Assembly: GCF_000427625.1 (NCBI RefSeq)
Contig: NZ_KE386569.1
Span: forward strand, 1,431,072-1,495,071
DNA length: 64,000 bases
Direction of reading: 5' to 3'
Origin: Methylobacter luteus IMV-B-3098
GTDB lineage: Bacteria > Pseudomonadota > Gammaproteobacteria > Methylococcales > Methylomonadaceae
Positions 35,657 through 44,777 of the stretch are shown here, piece after piece; position 1 is the stretch's first letter; every line of letters starts with the position of its first letter. Under the pieces are notes generated by a model. That model saw only the letters and a list, made by a program, of their open reading frames with translations. It was not told where the DNA came from and did not search any database. The position numbers and the translations under genes are program-made.

Positions 35657-37396
35657 TTATCTCCTGCATGAAATCGTTTCTCGGGGTTGAATGCGCAATT
35701 GCTGGTAGACTTTCTTTTCGGTTTCCTCCAGCTCGACCAGATAGGGCTCCAGCGCCCGCTTGAACACCTGCATGTTGCCGCTGTGATCTTTCTTCACCTG
35801 AACATGCACCTGCCAGTTCGCATCGTTGCGATCGGGATAGTCCTGCCGATAGTGGTAGAGGCCCCAGCGGCTTTCCGTGCGGAACAGTGAGGCGCGAGCG
35901 GCCATTTCGGCGCAATCAAGGATAAAACCGACTTCCGCGGCCCGCATGAGTTCATGCGGGTTCGACACGGCCATTTTTTGCAGATCGGCGCGGATGTCTT
36001 CAAAGCGTCTGAGGCCGATTTCCATGCGCCGCGCCACTTTGGGCGGTTGCAGGTAATCATTCACCAACCGGCGCAATTTAAATTCAACCTGGGCCGGCGA
36101 AAGCCCCTGCCCGCGCGCGAGCGGCGCGAAAATGCGTTGCCGTTCCGCTTCCACTTGCGCTGCATCGACGGCCGCCAGTTCGATACCGGCACAGTAATCG
36201 GCCGCCGATTCGCCGGCCAGCCGGCCATACACGAAAGCGCCCAGCATGTAATTGTGCGGAACGCAGGCTAAGTCGCCCGCCGCATACAAGCCCGGCACCG
36301 TAGTTTCGGCGCGCTCATTGACCCATACGCCGGAGGCGCTGTGGCCGCTGCATAGGCCGATTTCGGAAATATTCATTTCGACCATATCGGTCCGGTAATC
36401 GGTGCCGCGCCCCTCGTGAAAGCGGCCGCGGCTGGGCCGTTCGTTGCCGTGCAGGATATTTTCGATGTTCATGATGGTTTCCTCGGCCAGATGGTTGATC
36501 TTCAGAAAAACCGGTCCCTTGCCGCCCGCCAGTTCCTGATGGAATTCCTGCATCATCTGCCCGCTCCAGTAATCGGACTCGATGAAGCGTTCGCCCCGGG
36601 CATTGGCCGTGTAGCCGCCCATGGGGCCTGTGACGTAGGCGCAGGCTGGGCCGTTGTAGTCCTTGATCAAGGGGTTGATCTGGAAGCATTCGATGCCTGA
36701 CAGCTCCGCCCCGGCGTGATAAGCCATGCTGTAACCGTCGCCGGCATTGGTGGGGTTTTCATAAGTGCCGAATAAATACCCTGATGCGGGCAGCCCCAGG
36801 CGTCCTGCCGCCCCGGTACACAAGATCACCGCTTTGGCGCGGATGACGGTGTAAACACCCGTGCGGCAATCAAAAGCCAGCGCCCCTGCGGCCCGTCCGT
36901 CAGGTGCAGTGAGAACGCGGGTCGCCACCAACCGGTTAGTGATATCCACGCGCGCCTGCTTCAGCTTGCGGTACAGCACTTTCTTGATGTCGTGCCCTTC
37001 CGGCATCGGCAGGACGTAGGTTCCCATGTGGTGAACCTTTTTGACGGCATAATCGCCGTTCTCATCCTTCTCGAATTTGACGCCCCAGCTATCCAGTTCT
37101 TCGATCATGGCATAGCTGTTTTCCGCGTAGGCGAACAGCGTCTTCTGGTTGACGATGCCGTCATTGGCGACCGTGATTTCCCTGACATATTGTTCCGGGG
37201 TGGCGTGCCCCGGAATGACGGCATTGTTGAGCCCGTCCATGCCCATCGAGATGGCGCCGCTGCGTTTGACATTGGCTTTTTCCAGCAGCAGCACTTTCAG
37301 CGCCGGATTTTTTTGCCTGGTTTTGATGGCGGCCATCGGGCCTGCCGTCCCTCCGCCGATGACGAGGATATCGACTTCTATATTATGAGTTTGCAT
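35657..37396 (-). CDS. FAD-dependent oxidoreductase, AprA/FrdA-like flavoprotein
   Basis: 579-residue flavoprotein of the succinate dehydrogenase/fumarate reductase/APS reductase alpha group. The FAD-binding motif is DILVIGGGTAGPMAA near residues 9-23. The block SGAISMGMDGLNNAVIPGHA resembles APS reductase alpha subunits, and the C-terminal FAD contact VPGLYAAGDLACVPHNYMLG is intact. No membrane anchor or haem subunit is encoded nearby; instead a two-cluster ferredoxin and a HEAT protein follow. The substrate is unknown: APS/sulfite chemistry is suggested by similarity, but no ATP sulfurylase, AprM or Qmo gene is in the window. Confidence 0.85.
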   Translation of the reverse strand: MQTHNIEVDILVIGGGTAGPMAAIKTRQKNPALKVLLLEKANVKRSGAISMGMDGLNNAVIPGHATPEQYVREITVANDGIVNQKTLFAYAENSYAMIEELDSWGVKFEKDENGDYAVKKVHHMGTYVLPMPEGHDIKKVLYRKLKQARVDITNRLVATRVLTAPDGRAAGALAFDCRTGVYTVIRAKAVILCTGAAGRLGLPASGYLFGTYENPTNAGDGYSMAYHAGAELSGIECFQINPLIKDYNGPACAYVTGPMGGYTANARGERFIESDYWSGQMMQEFHQELAGGKGPVFLKINHLAEETIMNIENILHGNERPSRGRFHEGRGTDYRTDMVEMNISEIGLCSGHSASGVWVNERAETTVPGLYAAGDLACVPHNYMLGAFVYGRLAGESAADYCAGIELAAVDAAQVEAERQRIFAPLARGQGLSPAQVEFKLRRLVNDYLQPPKVARRMEIGLRRFEDIRADLQKMAVSNPHELMRAAEVGFILDCAEMAARASLFRTESRWGLYHYRQDYPDRNDANWQVHVQVKKDHSGNMQVFKRALEPYLVELEETEKKVYQQLRIQPRETISCRR

Positions 37397-37432
37397 GATT
37401 TGACTCGGGTAAAAAAGCTGTTATGGGCAATT

Positions 37433-38278
37433 CTAAAGTTCGATTTTCAGCAGCCGTTCGGCATTCCTGAACAGCACGTTATCCAGCACCTGTTCATGCA
37501 GGCCCAACGTCAGAAAATCATCGACCGTCTGGCCCATGGCCCGGAAAGGATACGACGTGCCGAACAGCAACTGATCACGCATGAAACCATTGGCGGCCCG
37601 GACATACAGATTGCCGCCGGGCAGGAAAATATACATATCCGGAACGACGTGGACGTTTTCATGACGAAACGCGACGCCTATCATTTCGTTCACGAAAGGA
37701 TAGAAGCCGTGGTAGCAGACAATCGGCAAGCGGGGAAACGCGCGGGCAATCCCGCCCACTGCCGCCGGATTGGCGTGTTCCAAATTCGGCGTTGTCGGAC
37801 CGGACATCAGAAAAACCGGTATGCCCAGCTGATCGCAGGCTTCATAAATCGGATAGAGCGAAGGATCGTCCGCCTTGAGCGCAGGGCTGCCGAATCCCGG
37901 CTCGATATTGATGCCGGCCAGCCCGAGCTGTTTGACGGCGCGTTCGATTTCATCAAGCGCATCCGGTTTCTGCGGATCGACCGAGGCGATACCGATGAGC
38001 TCTTTATGGGGCGCTGTGATTTCCAGAATCCGGTCATTGGCAATCGACAAGGCAGGCGTATCGCGCCCGACCACGACGGCCGCCGTAATGCCTGCTTCGC
38101 GTACTTCTTCGACAAAGGCATCGACTGTTCCCGAGCGGACAAAATGCGCGTCATTTTTCGAACCCATGCGCCGGTTAAGCCATCTGGCGGCCTCGTATTC
38201 GGCGGTACCGGGCGTGGCTCCGTAAAAGTCATGCAGAAACGACGGCCGGCTGCGCATATCTATTATTTTTCTTTTCAT
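37433..38278 (-). CDS. Amidohydrolase-2 family protein with lost metal ligands
   Basis: 281-residue TIM-barrel protein of the amidohydrolase-2 family, often hydrolases or decarboxylases. Later family blocks are present (ELIGIASVDPQKPDALDEIERAV-type strand, YHGFYPFVNEM, LLFGTSYPFRAM). The N-terminal HxH metal motif is replaced by IDMRSRPSF, and the usual Asp before YP near the C-terminus is Ser (FGTSYPF), so a standard metal centre seems unlikely. It is the first gene of the set with flavoprotein, ferredoxin and HEAT protein (36 bp gap). A partial copy of its 5' end lies upstream at 38488-38583. Confidence 0.8.
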   Translation of the reverse strand: MKRKIIDMRSRPSFLHDFYGATPGTAEYEAARWLNRRMGSKNDAHFVRSGTVDAFVEEVREAGITAAVVVGRDTPALSIANDRILEITAPHKELIGIASVDPQKPDALDEIERAVKQLGLAGINIEPGFGSPALKADDPSLYPIYEACDQLGIPVFLMSGPTTPNLEHANPAAVGGIARAFPRLPIVCYHGFYPFVNEMIGVAFRHENVHVVPDMYIFLPGGNLYVRAANGFMRDQLLFGTSYPFRAMGQTVDDFLTLGLHEQVLDNVLFRNAERLLKIEL

Positions 38279-38341
38279 ATCTGTCTCAATTCGAAATTAA
38301 CCGGGGCCAATGCCCGTCTTAAGCTTTATAAATCAGCCTGT

Positions 38342-38414
38342 GTAGGCTGGGTTGGAGCTTTAGCGGAAACCCGGCATGGGCGGCCGAAATGCTGGGTTTA
38401 TCAACCCAGCCTAC
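38342..38414 (+). repeat. Palindromic repeat A, copy 7
   Basis: Complete copy, GTAGGCTGGGTTGGAGC to AACCCAGCCTAC. It lies just upstream of the amidohydrolase gene. Confidence 0.92.
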
Positions 38415-38421
38415 AGCCGCT

Positions 38422-38491
38422 GTAGGGTACGTATCGCGTACCTTCTCAGTGTCTAAATCAAGCCCCAAAAGGTACGCGATGCGTACCCTAC
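38422..38491 (+). repeat. Palindromic repeat B, copy 3
   Basis: Arms GTAGGGTACGTATCGCGTACC and GGTACGCGATGCGTACCCTAC. It begins 8 bp after repeat A copy 7 and abuts the duplicated amidohydrolase fragment, supplying its stop codon. Confidence 0.92.
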
Positions 38492-38583
38492 AAAGCTTCG
38501 TTTTCGGCAGTGCCGGGCGTTGCGCCGTAAAAGTCATGCAGAAACGACGGCCGGCTGCGCATATCAATTATTTTTCTTTTCAT
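38488..38583 (-). pseudogene. Duplicated 5' fragment of the amidohydrolase gene (31 codons)
   Basis: The minus-strand frame starts MKRKIIDMRSRPSFLHDFYG and ends GTAENEAL, then TAG. The first 27 residues are identical to the adjacent amidohydrolase, while the DNA differs at several mostly silent sites. The stop lies inside repeat B copy 3. The leader CTCAATTCGAAATTAAC upstream of its ATG is also duplicated, so a promoter may have been copied. Probably a remnant; translation of a short peptide cannot be excluded. Confidence 0.8.
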
Positions 38584-38663
38584 CTGTGTCTCAATTCGAA
38601 ATTAACAGGGCTGCCCGTTTTACAGGCAAAATTCTTAAGCGATCTCCGGCGTATTCAGCCTGT

Positions 38664-38725
38664 GTAGGCTGGGTTGGAGCTTTAGCGGAAACCCGGCATA
38701 GGCGGCCGAAATGCTGGGTTTAGCA
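38664..38725 (+). repeat. Palindromic repeat A, copy 8 (right arm degraded)
   Basis: Begins GTAGGCTGGGTTGGAGC and holds to ATGCTGGGTTTA, then diverges (GCAGCCTGACC). It forms part of the duplicated block. Confidence 0.85.
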
Positions 38726-38771
38726 GCCTGACCTCCCTCGCTGCCCTGCCAAAATCAAGGCGAAATCCACT

Positions 38772-38848
38772 GTAGGGTACGCATCGCGTACCATTTTCAA
38801 GGCATTTCAAGAATTGAATCCAAGAGAGGTACGCGATGCGTACCCTAC
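38772..38848 (+). repeat. Palindromic repeat B, copy 4
   Basis: Arms GTAGGGTACGCATCGCGTACC and GGTACGCGATGCGTACCCTAC with about 36 bp between. It lies 70 bp from the cytochrome c' stop codon. Confidence 0.92.
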
Positions 38849-38917
38849 GATAATATGCTTTGTGCCGAACGGTACCCTTTCACAGGGCACCGTTTGGCCA
38901 CGATGCAGTTTGCCGGA

Positions 38918-39379
38918 TCATTCGCGAATACGGATCAGGTCGTGGCAGCCCTTGCAGGATGCGCCGACTTTGCCGAACTGCGCCTTGATCGCGCCAGCGT
39001 CGCCCGTGGCGGCCACTTTCGCCAATTCATTGGCTTCCTTGATAAAAGTGGCGTCGAGTTCCTTGGCTTCGTCCTGTTTCTCGAAGAATTCAGGCCGCAG
39101 GCGGGATTGTTTCCAGCCGATGCCCTTATCCGTGCCCGGTCCGTAAAGATTGATCAGGCCGGAGTTGGCGATCGCGGCAATGGCGTTAGCGGCCGCTGTG
39201 ATTTGATCCTTGTTGAAGGTATCGGGATGATCGACCACCTGGCTTTTGATTTTCCCCGTATTCCAGCTCAAGAACGAATAAGCGGACTGCCGGAATCTTA
39301 TCTGCTCTTCAACCTCACCCGACAGAGCTACCGTTGTTACAGTGGTCAGCGCTAATGCTAATGGCAGTTTTATTTTCAT
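38918..39379 (-). CDS. Cytochrome c' (class II c-type cytochrome)
   Basis: 153 residues from the ATG at 39379, with a signal peptide (MKIKLPLALALTTVTTVALS). The sequence looks like a four-helix bundle with a C-terminal haem motif CKGCH (Cys142, Cys145, His146) followed by DLIRIRE, as in cytochromes c' and c-556. Aromatic residues near Arg30-Tyr34 of the first helix line the distal pocket in this family. Known roles are NO binding or electron transfer in the periplasm. It follows a cytochrome b561 gene by 47 bp on the same strand, a frequent pairing. Confidence 0.9.
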   Translation of the reverse strand: MKIKLPLALALTTVTTVALSGEVEEQIRFRQSAYSFLSWNTGKIKSQVVDHPDTFNKDQITAAANAIAAIANSGLINLYGPGTDKGIGWKQSRLRPEFFEKQDEAKELDATFIKEANELAKVAATGDAGAIKAQFGKVGASCKGCHDLIRIRE

Positions 39380-39426
39380 TATGTTTGGTTCCTTTGGTGT
39401 TTTACAAAAAATAGAGTTACAGTGTT

Positions 39427-40134
39427 TTACCAACCCAGTCTGAGCGCCGCGGTTTGCAGGCTTTCAATAGGTTTGAAATAGTCCGCCAGGTCCCCGCTCC
39501 AGATGCCCCAGACCAGCGTGCTGGAAATCGCCACGGTCATCAGGAAGCGCAACGCGCCAACCGATGGCACCGAAGATGCCAAATCTGTAGGCACCCGTTT
39601 TTTCCCCGTCAGCATCGGAAGCACCAGATTGTTCTTTTTGACCAGGTGGTGAAACGCAATGGCGATCAAATGCAGTGCCAGCAATACCATCAACACGTCC
39701 AGCGCCAGGGCATGGATACCGCTCAGCCTGTCGCTCAGGGATTTATCGACCAGATTGAACAGAGGCCCCTCGAAAGCAATGTCATCGTTGGCGAACAGAC
39801 CGGTGCCGACGAGCGTCGCCAGCACGGTCAGCAGCGCGATGACCGACAGCGCCCCAACCGGGTTATGGCCGACGCCTTGCCAGTTGCCTTTAAAGTAGGC
39901 GATAAGGCGCCCGAAAGTCGGGAAGAAACTGGCGAAACGGGCATGCTTCGTGCCGACAAAGCCCCAGAGAATACGGAAGATCAGCAAGCCCAGAATCAGA
40001 GCGCCTATGGGCCCGTGCCATTCGGTCAGATCGCCGCCGAGCTTGCCAGTGACATAAGCCCCTACGACGGCCACGACGAGCAGCCAGTGAAACAGCCTGA
40101 GCGGCCAGTCCCAGATATGAACGGTTTCTTTCAT
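39427..40134 (-). CDS. Cytochrome b561 (bacterial diheme membrane type)
   Basis: 235 residues from the ATG at 40134, which has a strong GGAGGAG site. Four membrane helices are visible, with family His positions in HIWDWPLRLFHWLL, near FVGTKHARF, and in the pair HALALDVLMVLLALHLIAIAFHH. It probably passes electrons between quinol and the periplasmic cytochrome c' encoded downstream. Its stop is 47 bp from that gene's start. Upstream, 13 bp away, lies the thioredoxin-fold gene, so the three are likely co-transcribed. Confidence 0.9.
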   Translation of the reverse strand: MKETVHIWDWPLRLFHWLLVVAVVGAYVTGKLGGDLTEWHGPIGALILGLLIFRILWGFVGTKHARFASFFPTFGRLIAYFKGNWQGVGHNPVGALSVIALLTVLATLVGTGLFANDDIAFEGPLFNLVDKSLSDRLSGIHALALDVLMVLLALHLIAIAFHHLVKKNNLVLPMLTGKKRVPTDLASSVPSVGALRFLMTVAISSTLVWGIWSGDLADYFKPIESLQTAALRLGW

Positions 40135-40147
40135 GACTGTCTCCTCC

Positions 40148-40768
40148 TTATCCTGAATATTTGACGGTGCAGCCGTAAGGTTTGGTGCTGGACTTGGTGA
40201 CGGGCTTGCCGGCGGCCAGTTCGGCCAGTGCCGCGCTGACGTAGTTTTCGGCTTTGGCAATGTCCTCTATATCCGCCGACGGGATACTGTCGATGCCGCC
40301 TTTGTAAACCAGCACGCCTTCAGGATTGATGATGAAGAATTGCGGCGTGTTGGTGGCCTCATAAAGATTGCCGATTTTGCCGTCCGGATCGAATACGGTG
40401 TTGGTAGGCGTGGCGCCGCGGTCGGCATTGAGTTTTTTGGCGGTTTCGCCGTCGATATAGCCCTGCTTGCCGGGCGCCGATGAGATGACTTGCAGCCAGA
40501 CGATGCCTTTGGCGACGGCGTCTTTTTGCAGGTTCGGAATGTTGCCGCTCTCGTAATGCTTCACTACGAACGGACATTCATGGTTGGTCCATTCCAGGAC
40601 CACGGTCTTGCCGCGCAGACCGGCCAGATTGACGGTGCTGCCGTCGGCGGCTGTGCCCGAAAACACAGGTGCCGGCTGGCTGACCACAGGCGCGGCAAGG
40701 GCTGCCGTGGAAGCCAGGGCAAAAGCCAGACCCATTATGGCGCTCCGGTAAGGTTGATTTAAAAACAT
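40148..40768 (-). CDS. Exported thioredoxin-fold (redoxin/AhpC-TSA) protein
   Basis: 206 residues from the ATG at 40768 (AAGGAGT site), with a signal peptide ending near ALAAPVV. The thioredoxin-like fold is shown by LRGKTVVLEWTNHECPFVVKHY, with Cys65 in ECPF at the peroxidatic-type position, and by the cis-Pro region NTPQFFIINPEG. There is no CxxC; a second Cys occurs in the tail YGCTVKYSG. Similar proteins are annotated as thiol-disulfide or peroxiredoxin-like, of unproven substrate. It sits with cytochrome b561 and cytochrome c' and 0.8 kb from the DsbD-like gene. Confidence 0.85.
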   Translation of the reverse strand: MFLNQPYRSAIMGLAFALASTAALAAPVVSQPAPVFSGTAADGSTVNLAGLRGKTVVLEWTNHECPFVVKHYESGNIPNLQKDAVAKGIVWLQVISSAPGKQGYIDGETAKKLNADRGATPTNTVFDPDGKIGNLYEATNTPQFFIINPEGVLVYKGGIDSIPSADIEDIAKAENYVSAALAELAAGKPVTKSSTKPYGCTVKYSG

Positions 40769-40838
40769 GACTGACTCCTTATGGTTAATAGGGAAACGGC
40801 AATTGCCATTAAATAAAAACGGTTCCAGCTCTGGCTGT

Positions 40839-41282
40839 TTAAAACACCAGCAGGGCCAGACAGGCTCCGCCAAAGGTGAATCCGCACAGCATCCGGACTC
40901 TTTTGTCCAGCATCCAGGGTTTCCAGGTGCTGATGGCGCTTTTGTTGCGTTCCGCGCACCAACCGGAAATCCCGGTTTTCATTCTGTTGTTGATGGCTCC
41001 CAACAGCTTCGCCAGGCGATAAAGACCATATGAAAGCATCCCCAGCATCAGATAAAAAACAATCACCTGGGTGGTATGGCGGCTCGTTTCGAAGACATGG
41101 TGAATCACTTCATCCAGAATGAATTCAAGCAATTCATAGGTGTGGTACACGACCCACGCCAACAGATGAAAAGTTTCAACCGGCATGACCACAACCAGCA
41201 TAAAAACGGCGGCAATCATGACTATGTGTATTCGATGAGTGTTCAGCATATTCGCCCCGGCATTGAAAAAACCCACACGCAT
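40839..41282 (-). CDS. Small membrane protein of unknown function
   Basis: 147 residues with about three hydrophobic helices (IHIVMIAAVFMLVVVMPVE, QVIVFYLMLGMLSYGLYRL and the C-terminal FGGACLALLVF). It has a His/Glu-rich segment (ETFHLLAWVVYHTYELLEF, EVIHHVFETSRH), suggestive of metal or haem ligands. An ATG at 41282 has an AGGGA site; an internal ATG at 41249 is possible. I do not recognise the family. It precedes the thioredoxin-fold gene by 70 bp on the same strand. Confidence 0.68.
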   Translation of the reverse strand: MRVGFFNAGANMLNTHRIHIVMIAAVFMLVVVMPVETFHLLAWVVYHTYELLEFILDEVIHHVFETSRHTTQVIVFYLMLGMLSYGLYRLAKLLGAINNRMKTGISGWCAERNKSAISTWKPWMLDKRVRMLCGFTFGGACLALLVF

Positions 41283-41543
41283 TTATCGTTCCCTGACCGT
41301 CACGCCGCTATCCGGCGCGGCGCCCAGATAAGGCAGCAAATCCATCCATTGATTTGCTGCTGAAATTGATCCTTCAACCGCGAAACGGAAACTGCCCTAC
41401 AACTTTGCAGGTCTGCGAGGCTCCATAATCTGGACTTGATCACCCCGCTTTCGCCTGTCATCATCACTTTTTCAGCTCGTTCGCTTCCTTATGCGGCGTG
41501 CAAATTCCTTTGCAGCCCAATGTTCTTAATAACCTTTCACTGA

Positions 41544-43673
41544 TCAACTCTGGGAAACCGCCCTGGCTGATGCTTTGATAAATTGCGTAACGACCGCCGG
41601 CGTCAGTATCTGCGGCAGCACAACCGGACTCGCCGCCGCGCCGCCGGGATAGTAGACGTACAGCGGCACGCCGCTACGGCCGAATTTCGCGAGTATTCGG
41701 GTGATTTCAACGTCACGGTTGGTCCAGTCGCCCTTCAGGTAAGTGATGCCGGATTGCCTGAACGCATCGATTACCGAACGCTGACTCAGCGCGACTTTCT
41801 CGTTGACCAGGCAACTAATGCACCAGGCCGCCGTAAAATTCAGAAACACCGGCTTGCCTTCGGCACGCAAGGCATTGAGGCGCTCGGCCGAATAGGGCTC
41901 CCAGTGGTTGTCAGCACTGGCGGTTGACGACCGGGTTTTCGCGGCGAAACTGGCTTCAACGCCGAAATAGCCGCCTGTCAACGCCACCGCCAGCGCCAAT
42001 GCGGCAAGGCCTTCGCCACTATGCCGCACTGCACTGCCGCCGGTTTTGGTGGATTCATAGAGCCAGGCCGCGAAAGCGATTGTCACCATGCCGCCCAGCG
42101 CGACGGCAACGGAATCATTTCCTGCTTGTTGCGCCAGTACCCAGACCAGCCAGACGGCCGCCGCGTACATGGGAAAAGCCAGGCCCTGCTTCACCCGTTC
42201 CATCCATAGGCCGGGCTTCGGCAGGCAACGTTGCAGGAACGGCCAAAGGCTCAGCAGTAAATAAGGCAGGGCAAGGCCCAATCCAAGGCTGAGAAAGACG
42301 GCCAGCAGTACCAGCGGCGGTTGCGCCAGCGCAAAACCAATGGCCGCACCCATTAACGGGGCCGTGCATGGCGTGGCGACGACGGTGGCCAGGACGCCCG
42401 TGAAAAAGCTGCCGGTATAGCCGGGCTTTTCGGCCAGCGAGGAACCGATGCTCGTTACCGAACCGCCAATAGAAAAAACGCCGGACAGGCTGAGCCCGAC
42501 CGCGAACATCAGATAGGCGACGGCCAGCACGAACAGCGGCGACTGGAACTGAAAACCCCAGCCGATCTGCGCGCCGCTGGCCTTCAACACATTCAGCAGC
42601 GAGCCTAGCAGGGCGAAACTGAAAAGCACGCCCAAGGTATAGGCCAATCCATGCAGACGTGTTTGCAAGGGGTTCTGGTGAGCATGCTTCGCCAGGGACA
42701 GCGCCTTGATGGAGAGCACCGGAAACACGCACGGCATCAGATTCAGGATCACGCCGCCCAGCAGGGCCAGAATCAGCGCCGATGACAGCGCCAGATCGGG
42801 TTCCGCTGCCGGCGCACTATCGACCGCTGCGGCACTGACTGGCGCATTGATGATAAATCCGCGCGTCACCGGCCCATCGCTGCCGTTTTCCGTCACCGCC
42901 AGCACGCCGTTCAGTCTGCCGCCGCTGGCGGTTGGCGCATCATCGCCCGGCTGTAGTTTCAGTTCGATCGTGCCGCCGCCGACCAGCCGAGGCTGGTCGG
43001 CATTGTGCACAATCCGGCCCCATTCGGACGGGTAAAACCAGATGTTCTTGATGTTGTCGGGCTGCAATCCCGTATCGGTGATCCGTAGCGTCAGGCCATT
43101 ATTCCCGCTTGTGACGCTGACCGGCCAGGGACTGGCCACCGGCAGACTGGCCTGGGCCTTGCCGACCAGCTCACTGCCGCGCCCCTGATCCTGGCCGGGC
43201 GCGACGACGGGCAGATCCAGTGCCAGTTCAACCCGTTGAGGAATGCAGATCTCCTCGCAAACCAGCCATTTAACCTTGGCCTTGATCGGAAAAACGCCAC
43301 CGACTATAGCGTCCTCCGGCACCTTGATGCTGGACAGCAGCGTGACTTCGTGTTCATAGCCGTAATTGGTCACCGGGCCCAGCGTAATGCGGCCCGGCGT
43401 CGGCCATTGGATAGGACCGGCCGTAGCGCCCGCGGGCAGATCATAGTCAATTCGGGTGGCCAGACCGGAATCACCGGGGTTGATCCAATAAGTATGCCAG
43501 TGGGGGATGATTTCCTGATGCACGCCCGCCTGAATCGTATCGCCCGGACGCACGGCATCGACAGAGGCGATCAGTTGCGCCCGGACTTGCTCGGTAGCGG
43601 CTTCAGACGGGCCTGCATCCGCATCGCAAGTCAGTGCGAGTAAAGCGATAGGTATGAAACGAAGTATCAGCAT
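41544..43673 (-). CDS. DsbD/ScsB-type protein-disulfide reductase
   Basis: 709 residues from the ATG at 43673 (GGAGG site). A signal peptide is followed by an N-terminal DsbD-like beta domain (with VCEEICIPQRVEL, a Cys pair), an eight-helix membrane core with the redox site VVATPCTAPLMG and its partner NLMPCVFPVLS, and a C-terminal thioredoxin domain with CxxC in NFTAAWCISCLVNEK. It carries electrons from cytoplasmic thioredoxin to periplasmic thiol proteins. The N-terminal architecture resembles ScsB/copper-tolerance members more than canonical DsbD. The longer frame upstream overlaps the dienelactone hydrolase gene and is rejected. Confidence 0.9.
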   Translation of the reverse strand: MLILRFIPIALLALTCDADAGPSEAATEQVRAQLIASVDAVRPGDTIQAGVHQEIIPHWHTYWINPGDSGLATRIDYDLPAGATAGPIQWPTPGRITLGPVTNYGYEHEVTLLSSIKVPEDAIVGGVFPIKAKVKWLVCEEICIPQRVELALDLPVVAPGQDQGRGSELVGKAQASLPVASPWPVSVTSGNNGLTLRITDTGLQPDNIKNIWFYPSEWGRIVHNADQPRLVGGGTIELKLQPGDDAPTASGGRLNGVLAVTENGSDGPVTRGFIINAPVSAAAVDSAPAAEPDLALSSALILALLGGVILNLMPCVFPVLSIKALSLAKHAHQNPLQTRLHGLAYTLGVLFSFALLGSLLNVLKASGAQIGWGFQFQSPLFVLAVAYLMFAVGLSLSGVFSIGGSVTSIGSSLAEKPGYTGSFFTGVLATVVATPCTAPLMGAAIGFALAQPPLVLLAVFLSLGLGLALPYLLLSLWPFLQRCLPKPGLWMERVKQGLAFPMYAAAVWLVWVLAQQAGNDSVAVALGGMVTIAFAAWLYESTKTGGSAVRHSGEGLAALALAVALTGGYFGVEASFAAKTRSSTASADNHWEPYSAERLNALRAEGKPVFLNFTAAWCISCLVNEKVALSQRSVIDAFRQSGITYLKGDWTNRDVEITRILAKFGRSGVPLYVYYPGGAAASPVVLPQILTPAVVTQFIKASARAVSQS

Positions 43674-43710
43674 GGAAACCTCCCGATGGTCAATCAAACG
43701 TGAAGCAGGC

Positions 43711-44601
<891 letters not shown>

Positions 44602-44641
44602 TGAAAACTCCTTAAGTAATGTCCTGATAAAATATGAAAGA

Positions 44642-44764
44642 TCGGTTTCAGAGCCCTTGGCAGAGACTGCCCGGATTTATCCACGGTTGGACACACAGGG
44701 ATTTGGAAGGGACGCACTCATCCGGGCTTGTAGCCGAAGTCTCCGCCAAAAGCCCTGAAACCGA
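44642..44764. repeat. Imperfect inverted repeat (third repeat type)
   Basis: Arms TCGGTTTCAGAGCCCTTGGC and the complement of GCCAAAAGCCCTGAAACCGA extend over about 26 bp with few mismatches and then pair again (TGCCCGGAT with ATCCGGGC). The 123-bp unit could form a long hairpin; it resembles a MITE, but no target duplication is evident. It fills the gap between the dienelactone hydrolase and SMP-30 genes. Confidence 0.6.
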
Positions 44765-44777
44765 ATTCATAAAACTC

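Larger units (their letters stand above)
38279..38917. other. Repeat-dense intergenic region
   Basis: About 640 bp with two copies of repeat A, two of repeat B and a duplicated amidohydrolase 5' fragment. The blocks [gene 5' end, AATTCGAAATTAAC leader, repeat A] occur twice in the same order, indicating a segmental duplication. Confidence 0.8.

Noticed and set aside
36992..38425. 477-codon plus-strand frame across the flavoprotein and amidohydrolase genes
   Set aside because: It crosses two supported genes and a repeat A copy on the other strand, and its sequence is of shadow composition.
38342..38848. CRISPR-like array
   Set aside because: Repeats alternate between two different palindromic families, spacers are not regular, and no cas genes are present.
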